Positions 26,657-35,114 of a stretch of 42,754 nt of DNA are shown piece after piece (the first letter of the stretch is position 1; each line of letters begins with the position of its first letter). A model generated the notes under the pieces. It did no database searches and was not told the origin of the DNA. It worked only from the letters and a program-made list of their open reading frames with translations. This DNA comes from Pseudomonadota bacterium (GTDB lineage: Bacteria; Pseudomonadota; Gammaproteobacteria; DASZBR01). The position numbers and the translations under genes are program-made. The stretch is taken from contig JAJYDF010000032.1 of the NCBI GenBank assembly GCA_021777765.1, positions 1-42,754 on the forward strand, written 5' to 3'.

Positions 26657-28450
26657 TTATTCTTTGAATTGCATTTTATGTAATTTGGCGTAATGGCCAT
26701 CATGATTTAACAATTCTTGGTGTGTGCCCACTTCCACAATTTCGCCTTTTTCTAATACGATAATTTTATCAGCATTTTCAATAGTCGATAAACGATGCGC
26801 TATTACCAATGTCGTTCTAGTGCGCATTAATTTATCTAACGCCGCTTGAATGTTTTTTTCTGCTTCTGTGTCTAAAGAAGAAGTAGCTTCATCTAAAATT
26901 AATATCGGTGCATTTTTCAATAAAGCACGTGCGATGGCTAATCGTTGACGTTGACCGCCAGATAATAACACGCCATTTTCACCAATTAATGTATTTAACC
27001 CTTCTGGAAATTGACTGATAAATTCCATGGCATTAGCAGCTTCTGCAGCAGCAATAATGTCGCTTTCAGAGACTTGATCAAAATTACCATAAGCAATATT
27101 ACGCGCGATAGTGTCATTAAATAATGTGACATGTTGTGACACCATCGCAAATTGTTTACGTAAATCTTCTAATTTTAATTTACGAATATCAATGCCATCT
27201 ATAGCAATTAATCCTTCGTAACTATCATAAAATCTTGGTAATAAATTAACGATGGTTGATTTACCAGAACCAGAACGTCCCACCAAAGCAATTGTTTGAT
27301 TGGGTTTAACCTCAAAACTGATATTTTGTAATACATTATTTTGCGATGAAGGATAGGAAAAATTCACATTATGATACGAAACAGATCCCGTAGCGCGATC
27401 CATTGATAATGTGCCTGTATCTAATTCAACAGGTTCATCCAATGAATTAAAAATACTTTCCGCACCAGCAATTCCTTTTTGAATAGTACCACTGACCCGC
27501 GTTAAATTTTTTAAGGGTTTTAATAATGTCACCATGGAAGTAATAATTGCAGCAAAACCACCCGGAGAAATATCAACCACTTTTGAAGAAGCAACAATCA
27601 TAATTATGGCAATAGCGCCTGCGGTAATTAATTGCACTGAAGCTGATGAAATAGAATTTGTTGCAATGATTTTTATTTCACGTCGCGTATTATCTCTAGC
27701 CAATGCGGAAAATTTACTAATTTCATAATTTTCACCGCCATAAGTCCGCACGACTTTATAGCCTTCCACACCTTCTTCTAAAACATGTGTGACATGACCC
27801 ATCGATTTTTGTACCGTTTTACTCAAACGACGCATACGCTTACTGGCAAAGCGAGAAACAACAGCAATTATGGGCAATACAATTAAAAATAAAATCGTTA
27901 ATCGCCAACTGATTTTTAACATCACGATAATTAAACCAATAATGAAACAATTTTCTTCGACGATTACGCCGATTGAATCAGTACTGGCTTTAGCCACTTG
28001 TTCGACATTAAAAATAACAGTGGATATGATTTGCCCCGAAGTTGTTTTATCAAAAAATGCCGCAGGTAAACGTAATAAGCGCGCAAATAAATTCTCTCGA
28101 AAACCTAATACAATATGCCGCGCGGCATAACCCATATTATAATTGGCTACAAATGTGGAAAAACCGCGAATAAGAAATAATATAATAATAATTAATGGTA
28201 ATTTATGGATAAAATGGGCTTGTCTTTCTATAAACCCTTTATCCATTATTGGTTTTAATAAATAAATAAAATACGCATCCACAGCAGATGTTAATGCCGA
28301 AGCAATTAATCCATATGCAATCGCTTTTTTATATTTTGCAGCGTACAGCAATAATCTTTTATAAGTACCCATTTTTTGCTGTGATTTATCTTGCGCTACA
28401 GATTGACCCCTTGAACTTTCAAGTGATGTAACCGCATACCCGTTGCCCAT
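26657..28450 (-). CDS. msbA: Lipid A export ABC transporter MsbA
   Basis: Homodimeric inner-membrane flippase that moves core-lipid A to the periplasmic face. The N-terminal six-helix membrane domain precedes an ATPase with Walker A VGRSGSGKST, signature LSGGQRQRLAIARALL, Walker B ILILDEATSSLD and H-loop IAHRLSTI. The ATG at 28450 is preferred (AGGG, 5-nt spacing), giving 597 residues; an internal ATG at 28372 would give a length closer to E. coli. The gene overlaps the end of murJ by about 55 bp, so translation is probably coupled. Confidence 0.95.
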   Translation of the reverse strand: MGNGYAVTSLESSRGQSVAQDKSQQKMGTYKRLLLYAAKYKKAIAYGLIASALTSAVDAYFIYLLKPIMDKGFIERQAHFIHKLPLIIIILFLIRGFSTFVANYNMGYAARHIVLGFRENLFARLLRLPAAFFDKTTSGQIISTVIFNVEQVAKASTDSIGVIVEENCFIIGLIIVMLKISWRLTILFLIVLPIIAVVSRFASKRMRRLSKTVQKSMGHVTHVLEEGVEGYKVVRTYGGENYEISKFSALARDNTRREIKIIATNSISSASVQLITAGAIAIIMIVASSKVVDISPGGFAAIITSMVTLLKPLKNLTRVSGTIQKGIAGAESIFNSLDEPVELDTGTLSMDRATGSVSYHNVNFSYPSSQNNVLQNISFEVKPNQTIALVGRSGSGKSTIVNLLPRFYDSYEGLIAIDGIDIRKLKLEDLRKQFAMVSQHVTLFNDTIARNIAYGNFDQVSESDIIAAAEAANAMEFISQFPEGLNTLIGENGVLLSGGQRQRLAIARALLKNAPILILDEATSSLDTEAEKNIQAALDKLMRTRTTLVIAHRLSTIENADKIIVLEKGEIVEVGTHQELLNHDGHYAKLHKMQFKE

Positions 28451-29937
28451 AAGCACCCTAAATAAATTAACATACCCATAAATAATAAACCGAATAAATG
28501 TGCAAATTTTTCATACCAATGCCAATTTAACCAATTGGTAATTTCTGCACTCCCCTGCCATAACAATAATGACAACATAAAACTCGCAATGCCTAAACGC
28601 ATTAAAAAAACGCCCCAACCACTTTGAAAACGATAAATATTACGCTTATGTAAAATGGTGGTTAATAAAATAACATTTAACCAAGCCGATAATGAGCTCG
28701 CTAATGCTAATCCAGCATGAGCCAAAGGATGCATTAAAATCGCACTGAAAATAACGTTGGCAATTAACGAAATAATGGTAATTCTTACGGCTGTTGCAAT
28801 AGATTGTTGCGCATAAAATCCTGATGATAATACTTTCGCTAACATAAATGCTTGCAATCCCACCGCATAAGCCAACGTACTTCTACGCGTCATCATCACA
28901 TCATAATCCGTAAAATGACCATGATGAAATAATGTCGCAATAATAGGCCCGGCTAATAAAGCCATCGCTAACACAGCAGGCGTTCCCAATAATAAATTAC
29001 AACGAATGCCCCAATCCATAGTTTGTGCAAAAGCTTCGCTGGATTTTGCAGCGTGTTGTCTTGATAAATGCGGCATAATTACGGTTGCAAGCGCAACACC
29101 AAAAACACCTAATGGAAAATAAGCCAAACGTTCTGAATAATATAACCAACCAATGCTACCTATCGGTAAAAATGAAGCAAATATGGTATTAATTAACACA
29201 TTTAATTGTTGTACTGATGCGCCTAATACGGCCGGTAACATTAATTTTAATACGCGTCGCACTCCTTCATCTTGCCAATTTAATCGTGGCAACGTTAAAA
29301 AACCAATATTATGTAAAAAAGGCAACATCACTAATAATTGAATTACGCCGCCCAGTAATACACCCCATGCCTGCGCTTCAACAGGATATTTAAAATAATG
29401 CGTGACTCCAAATGCTGTCGCAATTAATGCGACATTTAATAAGGCAGGATTAATGGCAGCAATACCAAATCGTCCAAAACTATTTAGCACTGAACCTGCA
29501 AATGCGGTTAAACAAATTAATAACGCATAGGGAAAGGTAATACGTAACATATGGCTCGCTAAATGATAGCGAAAAGGTTCTAAACCCGGTGAAAATAATT
29601 TAATAATTAATGGTGCGCAGATCACTCCAATAATAGTGATTATGAGTAACACCACACCTAATGCACCTGCTATATGACTGATAAACTGTCGCAATTCATC
29701 ATCATTATTGCGATGACGATATTCAGAAAGCACCGGCACGAATGCTTGAGAAAAAGCACCTTCTGCAAATAAATTGCGTAATAAATTGGGGATTCTGAAT
29801 GCCAGATAAAACGCATCGACGGAAGCATTAATACCAAACACTTGTGCAGCAACTATATCACGGATAAAACCTAAAATGCGCGAGATGAAGGTCATCAGCG
29901 AAACAGTTGAAGTTGAACGTAATAAGCTTTTACTCAT
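28396..29937 (-). CDS. murJ: Lipid II flippase MurJ
   Basis: Multi-pass MOP-superfamily protein of 513 residues that flips lipid II for peptidoglycan synthesis. The N-terminal pattern SRILGFIRDIVAAQVFG, then DAFYLAFRIPNLLRNLFAEGAFSQAFVP (split at 20 residues by helix ends), is diagnostic of MurJ/MviN. PALLNVALIA and SERLAYFPLGVFGVALATVI are further family segments. It has about fourteen membrane helices. It is the first gene of the murJ-msbA-lpxK transcript unit. Confidence 0.96.
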   Translation of the reverse strand: MSKSLLRSTSTVSLMTFISRILGFIRDIVAAQVFGINASVDAFYLAFRIPNLLRNLFAEGAFSQAFVPVLSEYRHRNNDDELRQFISHIAGALGVVLLIITIIGVICAPLIIKLFSPGLEPFRYHLASHMLRITFPYALLICLTAFAGSVLNSFGRFGIAAINPALLNVALIATAFGVTHYFKYPVEAQAWGVLLGGVIQLLVMLPFLHNIGFLTLPRLNWQDEGVRRVLKLMLPAVLGASVQQLNVLINTIFASFLPIGSIGWLYYSERLAYFPLGVFGVALATVIMPHLSRQHAAKSSEAFAQTMDWGIRCNLLLGTPAVLAMALLAGPIIATLFHHGHFTDYDVMMTRRSTLAYAVGLQAFMLAKVLSSGFYAQQSIATAVRITIISLIANVIFSAILMHPLAHAGLALASSLSAWLNVILLTTILHKRNIYRFQSGWGVFLMRLGIASFMLSLLLWQGSAEITNWLNWHWYEKFAHLFGLLFMGMLIYLGCLWATGMRLHHLKVQGVNL

Positions 29938-30124
29938 TAATGATGCTCTGCCATGGTGTCTATTTAGTGCACGAAATTGACTCGAAATTCAGAACGGTAA
30001 ACTATAACACAAAATAGAGTTTATGGCTTGGGTGTTTAGACAGATACAGGTGGATTAGACTGCAAGCTGTTAACCACTATTGAAGGTTGATAACAGTCTA
30101 TAACCTAATCCTCTCTGCAAAATA

Positions 30125-30502
30125 TTACGCTGTTATGGTCACAACAGGATATTCAGATATTTTTGAATCTCGAGTAATAATTACCAAGTCATGTAATTTC
30201 GCTTGTATTATCAATAAGCGATCAAATGGATCAACATGTATCAGTGGTAAATCAGCAACACCTAATGCTTCATCAGATAAAATGGGTAATATTTTAAAAT
30301 TTTCAGCGGAAACAGTTTCGAGCAAATTATGAGGTAATGTAAGGCGACATATACTTTTTTTAATTGCCATTTCCCAAAATGAAGCGCAACTAACATAGAC
30401 ATTATTTGTTCTGTCTTTAATAATTTTTTTAGCTTTTGTGTGTATATTTTCGGGATTGGTTAACCACCAAAGAATAACATGTGTATCGAGTAAATATTGC
30501 AT
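30125..30502 (-). CDS. PIN-domain toxin of a Phd/VapC-type toxin-antitoxin pair
   Basis: 125-residue PIN-fold endoribonuclease. The start MQYLLDTHVILWWL is standard for this subfamily and fixes the ATG at 30502, one base after the antitoxin stop. The acidic metal-binding residues are present: D6, E44 (SFWEMAIK), D94 (DPFDRLLI) and D112 (TRDSKI). It should cleave specific RNAs when not bound by the antitoxin. It is downstream of murJ in convergent-independent position, with no other mobile markers. Confidence 0.9.
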   Translation of the reverse strand: MQYLLDTHVILWWLTNPENIHTKAKKIIKDRTNNVYVSCASFWEMAIKKSICRLTLPHNLLETVSAENFKILPILSDEALGVADLPLIHVDPFDRLLIIQAKLHDLVIITRDSKISEYPVVTITA

Positions 30503-30503
30503 G

Positions 30504-30743
30504 TTACTCATCGTCTCCATAAAAACTTTTTAGAATTTCATTAGGCAGTGGCGCATCAAAATCTTCGCTGATTTGAATTACCCCTTTAAATTGTCCTCCA
30601 CGACGAACTTCAGTTTCTGCCACATAAGGCACTAATCTGATAAGAGGCTTGCCATCTTTCGCGATAATCACTTCATCACCTTTTAAGGCTTGATTAATAA
30701 ACTTTGAAAAATGTGTTTTGGCATCATGAATATTGACTAACAT
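30504..30743 (-). CDS. Phd/YefM-family antitoxin
   Basis: 79-residue antitoxin and likely autorepressor, with the family N-terminus MLVNIHDAKTHFSKFINQALKG and then DEVIIAKDGKPLIRLVPY. The C-terminal part (about 50-79) should wrap the toxin. The ATG at 30743 has AGGAG at 8 nt; an ATG 21 bp upstream is less suitable. It is directly followed by the PIN toxin gene. Confidence 0.9.
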   Translation of the reverse strand: MLVNIHDAKTHFSKFINQALKGDEVIIAKDGKPLIRLVPYVAETEVRRGGQFKGVIQISEDFDAPLPNEILKSFYGDDE

Positions 30744-30781
30744 AACTTCTTCTCCTAATATCATCTCAATTTAATATAGCG

Positions 30782-30799
30782 GACTAAGCCATGTTAGTC
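30782..30799. promoter_or_regulatory. Small inverted repeat between antitoxin and carA
   Basis: GACTAA (30782-30787) and TTAGTC (30794-30799) are inverted around a 6-nt spacer. The position upstream of the toxin-antitoxin genes suits an autoregulatory operator, but it is short and could be chance. Confidence 0.3.
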
Positions 30800-30830
30800 A
30801 ACTAGACCATCTTATTCAACGGTACCTTAT

Positions 30831-31934
30831 ATGACTCTTGGAGTAATTGTCTTATCTGATGGCACTATTTTTAGTGGGAAATCTGTTGGTGTTAACGGTT
30901 TTTGTGTAGGTGAAATAGTATTTAATACCGCCATGTCTGGTTATGAAGAAATTTTGACTGACCCGTCCTATGCTCAACAAATCATTTCATTTACATCACC
31001 TCACATTGGAAATACGGGAATAAACTATTCCGATCAACAGTCACCAAAAATTTGGGCAAGTGGCGTGATTATGCGCGAAATATCACCTTATTTTAATCAT
31101 CGCTTAGGTAAAATATCTTTATCTAAATATTTAATACAACAAAAAATCGTAGCGCTAACCGAAATTGATACACGGCAGTTAACACATATTATTCGTGAAA
31201 AAGGCAACCTTGCAGCTTGTCTATTAACAGGTGATGATGTGGATTTTGCATTACATCAAGCGAAGTTATTTTATGCATTAAATTCGAAAAATAATGATAA
31301 AACCCTCATTATTAAATCACCACAAATTATGCAAAAACCCGGAAATGATATTCACTTTGTGGTGATAGACTATGGTATTAAAAAAAGTATTTTAACGTAT
31401 TTATTAGAAAAAGGTTGTAATTTAACGATAGTTCCTGCACACACAAGCTATGAAGATATTATGTCATATCAACCTGAAGGAATTTTACTTTCAAATGGTC
31501 CTGGCGATCCTTCTTTATTGACTGAACCAGTTAAAACGATACAAAAAATTATCGCTAATAAAATCCCCTTATTTGCAATTTGTTTAGGACATCAATTTTT
31601 TGCATTGGCCTGTGGTGCAAAAATCACTAAACTAAAATTTGGACACCATGGTGCTAATCATCCTGTTTATGATTATGTGAATAATAAAATATTAATAAGC
31701 AGTCAAAATCACAATTATGTGGTAGCCGATGATCATCTTCCATCATCATTACAAGTAACACACCGTTCATTATTTGATAATTCTATTGCTGGTTTGAAAT
31801 ACCATCATGCACCTGCTTTTAGCTTTCAAGGACACCCTGAAGGAAATCCCGGGCCGCATGATTGTGAATACTTGTTTGATTTATTTATCAATTCAATTAA
31901 AAATAAACTTGTAACAACGACAACTATTATGTAA
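30831..31934 (+). CDS. carA: Carbamoyl phosphate synthase small subunit
   Basis: Glutaminase subunit that delivers ammonia to CarB for arginine and pyrimidine synthesis. The N-terminal CarA domain is followed by a class I amidotransferase domain. LSNGPGDP, nucleophile C251 in FAICLGHQ and H335/E337 in GHPEGNPGPHD complete the triad. 367 residues is a little shorter than E. coli (382). It is followed by carB after 10 bp. No strong ribosome-binding site is seen. Confidence 0.96.
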   Translation: MTLGVIVLSDGTIFSGKSVGVNGFCVGEIVFNTAMSGYEEILTDPSYAQQIISFTSPHIGNTGINYSDQQSPKIWASGVIMREISPYFNHRLGKISLSKYLIQQKIVALTEIDTRQLTHIIREKGNLAACLLTGDDVDFALHQAKLFYALNSKNNDKTLIIKSPQIMQKPGNDIHFVVIDYGIKKSILTYLLEKGCNLTIVPAHTSYEDIMSYQPEGILLSNGPGDPSLLTEPVKTIQKIIANKIPLFAICLGHQFFALACGAKITKLKFGHHGANHPVYDYVNNKILISSQNHNYVVADDHLPSSLQVTHRSLFDNSIAGLKYHHAPAFSFQGHPEGNPGPHDCEYLFDLFINSIKNKLVTTTTIM

Positions 31935-31944
31935 TTAAATTTTT

Positions 31945-34776
31945 ATGCCAAAAAGAATCGATATTCATTCCATTTTAATTATTGGATCAGGGCCCATTAT
32001 AATTGGTCAAGCTTGTGAATTTGATTATGCTGGTACACAAGCTTGTCTCACGCTTAAAAAAGAAGGATATAGAATTATTTTGGTCAATTCTAATCCCGCT
32101 ACAATTATGACTGATCCTGATTTAGCAGACGTAACCTATATTGAACCCCTCACTTTCGATTTTATTAGCAAAATCATAGAAAAAGAGCGACCCGATGCCA
32201 TATTAGCCACGATGGGTGGACAAATTGCTTTAAATCTTGCTTGTACATTGGAAACGCATGGCATATTAAAAAAATATGCTGTTGAATTAATTGGCACGAC
32301 TACAGAAGTAATAACACGTGCAGAAAATCGACAATTATTTAATCAATTAATATCGCAAGCGGGATTAAAAATACCGCAATCGGTTCGTGTAATGAATAAC
32401 GTTGAAGCTCAACTTGCTACACAAAACATTGGCTTTCCTTTAATTGTGCGTTCATCCTTCTGCCTAGGTGGTCATGGTTCTTATATTGTCAACGATAAAG
32501 AAGAATTAACAGAAAAATTTGCACTATTATCATCCTCTCATCAACAACAAATCATTACTTTGGATCGCGCATTAATTGGCTGGCAGGAATTTGAATTAGA
32601 AATTATGCGTGATAAAAATGATAATTGTATCGTGGTATGCGGTATAGAAAATATTAATCCTTTAGGTATACACACCGGCGATTCCATCACTGTTTCACCC
32701 ATCATGACACTCACCGATAAAGAATATCAGAAAATGCGTGCTGCTGCGTTTACTGTAATAAAAGTGGTTGGAATTGAATCAGGTGGTGCAAACGTGCAAT
32801 TTGCTATTAATCCAAATAATGGCGAAATGTTAATTATAGAAATGAATCCGCGAGTTTCACGATCATCTGCATTAGCCTCAAAAGCAACGGGTTATCCCAT
32901 TGCAAAAATTTCTGCTTTATTAGCTGTGGGATACACATTAGATGAATTAAAAATTAATAACCAAATTCCTGCTGCAATTGAACCGGTAATGGATTATGTA
33001 GTTGTAAAAATGCCACGATTTAATTTTGAAAAATTCCCAGAATCACAAGATATTCTTAGCACTAAAATGCAATCCATTGGCGAAGTAATGGGCGTTGGCA
33101 AAACATTTCAAGTGGCATTACAAAAAGCGATATGTAGTTTAGAAATTGATTGTTATGGTTTAGATACCTTAAATTTATCACATGATGAATTATTAAAATC
33201 ATTAATTAGACCCCATTCAAAACAATTATGGGCCATTGCAGATGCATTTCGTGTGGGAATAAATTTAAATGAAATATCTCGATTGACTCATATTCATCCT
33301 TGGTTTTTGTATCAAATTGAACAATTAATTACGCATGAACAACAGATAATCAATTTTAATTTAGCTGACCCATTAACTGATTTACTATTAAAATTAAAGC
33401 GCAAAGGGTTTTCCGACAAACATATTGCTAATTTATTACATTGTGATGAAACAAAGATTAAAAAAATAAGAAATAAATACAATATTAAACAGGCCTTTAA
33501 ACGTATTGATAGCTGCGCTGGTGAATTTCAAACAGATATCGCTTATTATTATTCAACCTACGAAAAATCATGTGAAGCCAATCCCACTAAAAATAATAAA
33601 ATAATCATCATTGGCAGTGGCCCAAATCGCATAGGGCAAGGCATAGAATTTGATTATTGTTGTGTGCAAGCTATTAATTCATTAAAAAAAGCAGTATTTG
33701 AGACGATAATGATCAATTCAAATCCAGAAACTGTTTCAACAGATTATAATTGCGCTGATCGATTATATTTTTCACCCTTAATTGCCGAAGAAATTTTAGC
33801 AATTATTGACACAGAACAACCAAACGGAATTTTATTGCAATTTGGTGGCCAAACACCTTTAAATTTGGCAAAACAACTCCATTTAAGTGGTGTGCCGCTT
33901 TTAGGATTAACATTGGATCTCATTGAAACGACCGAAAATCGTCAGCTATTTAATCAATTATTAGATAATATCGGTATATCGCATGTTAAATGTCTTAGCG
34001 ATTTAGAATCCATCAAAAATATTTCACAAATCATACAAGAAATTGGTTTACCATTAATTATTCGTCCTTCGTATATTATCGGCGGTAACCGTATTCAAAT
34101 TATTCGTGATGAACAATCATTAATGCAGCATATCGATCAGAAAAATATTATTATTGAGACTTATTTAGATAACGCAATTGAAGTTGAAATTGATGCGGTT
34201 TGTGATGGTCAAAACATCTATATACCAGCTATTATGGAAAATATTGAGCCTGTGGGCATTCACAGTGGTGATTCAACTTGTTGTATACCACCTTTAACAC
34301 TTTCAAAAAATATCCAACAAAAATTACAAACATATACTCGCAAAATTGCATTCGCATTAAAAATAGTAGGTTTATTTAATATTCAATTTGCTGTTAGAGA
34401 AAATCAAATTTATGTTTTAGAAGTTAATCCGAGAGCCTCAAGAACTGTACCATTTATTTCAAAAGCAATGGGCATAAATTTAGTCCATTTAGCAATTCAA
34501 TGCATTTTAGGCCAACCTATACCACCTCATTTAATAAATAATAAAACTTTGCCCTATTTTGCAATTAAAACACCGGTATTTCCTGATGATCATTTCTCAA
34601 ACATCACATTATGCCCAGAAATGAAATCAACCGGTGAAATAATGACAATTGCTGAAAATGTTGATCAAGCAGTACAAAAAGCATTATTAACCCAACGAAG
34701 TCATTCACCGAATAATCCAATTAAAGACGATATTAAATCATTACAAGATAGATTTGCTGACAAAACTTTTGGTTAA
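31945..34776 (+). CDS. carB: Carbamoyl phosphate synthase large subunit lacking the C-terminal MGS-like domain
   Basis: ATP-grasp subunit that makes carbamoyl phosphate from bicarbonate, ammonia and two ATP. Both synthetase halves are present, starting at GSGPIIIGQACEFDYAGTQA and IIGSGPNRIGQGIEFDYCCV, with the helical oligomerisation region between. The protein stops at 943 residues, just after CPEMKSTGEIM...ALLTQRS. E. coli CarB continues to 1073 with an allosteric domain that binds UMP, IMP and ornithine. The bases after 34776 do not encode the missing domain in any frame. The catalytic parts look complete, so activity is likely, without the usual feedback control. Confidence 0.93.
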   Translation: MPKRIDIHSILIIGSGPIIIGQACEFDYAGTQACLTLKKEGYRIILVNSNPATIMTDPDLADVTYIEPLTFDFISKIIEKERPDAILATMGGQIALNLACTLETHGILKKYAVELIGTTTEVITRAENRQLFNQLISQAGLKIPQSVRVMNNVEAQLATQNIGFPLIVRSSFCLGGHGSYIVNDKEELTEKFALLSSSHQQQIITLDRALIGWQEFELEIMRDKNDNCIVVCGIENINPLGIHTGDSITVSPIMTLTDKEYQKMRAAAFTVIKVVGIESGGANVQFAINPNNGEMLIIEMNPRVSRSSALASKATGYPIAKISALLAVGYTLDELKINNQIPAAIEPVMDYVVVKMPRFNFEKFPESQDILSTKMQSIGEVMGVGKTFQVALQKAICSLEIDCYGLDTLNLSHDELLKSLIRPHSKQLWAIADAFRVGINLNEISRLTHIHPWFLYQIEQLITHEQQIINFNLADPLTDLLLKLKRKGFSDKHIANLLHCDETKIKKIRNKYNIKQAFKRIDSCAGEFQTDIAYYYSTYEKSCEANPTKNNKIIIIGSGPNRIGQGIEFDYCCVQAINSLKKAVFETIMINSNPETVSTDYNCADRLYFSPLIAEEILAIIDTEQPNGILLQFGGQTPLNLAKQLHLSGVPLLGLTLDLIETTENRQLFNQLLDNIGISHVKCLSDLESIKNISQIIQEIGLPLIIRPSYIIGGNRIQIIRDEQSLMQHIDQKNIIIETYLDNAIEVEIDAVCDGQNIYIPAIMENIEPVGIHSGDSTCCIPPLTLSKNIQQKLQTYTRKIAFALKIVGLFNIQFAVRENQIYVLEVNPRASRTVPFISKAMGINLVHLAIQCILGQPIPPHLINNKTLPYFAIKTPVFPDDHFSNITLCPEMKSTGEIMTIAENVDQAVQKALLTQRSHSPNNPIKDDIKSLQDRFADKTFG

Positions 34777-35114
34777 GTATCAAGCGTGTCTAACTAATTT
34801 ATTAAATCTTCAGTAATAAATAATTTATTCAAATTTCAACCATTTTTCAACAACTTGCACTTTTATGGTGAAATGCTATACATAATATGAAACTTGTTTT
34901 TTTATCTGCTTTACCAACTCTCTTATCTAAAGCCGTTATCAAAACGAATAAGCAAGGAAGCCTCTCATATCAATAGGAAGTTGTGATTACAAATCAATCA
35001 TGTTTCAATTTTTATGAAAAATGAAATAGAAACAAGATTGGTAAATATCACTTTGGTTATGTTGCTAGAAAATAAGCCTATTTAATTTCTAGCCCCAAAA
35101 AAAAGAGGTGTATT
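34777..35114. other. Intergenic region before the beta-helix gene
   Basis: No gene is seen. It holds a promoter at 34855-34882 and a leader of about 225 nt. An inverted A/T-rich segment near 35000-35033 (TGTTTC ... GAAACA) might fold in the leader. Confidence 0.45.
34855..34882 (+). promoter_or_regulatory. Sigma-70-like promoter of the beta-helix gene
   Basis: TTGCAC (34855-34860), a 16-bp spacer and TATACA (34877-34882) form a reasonable promoter reading toward 35115. Confidence 0.5.
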
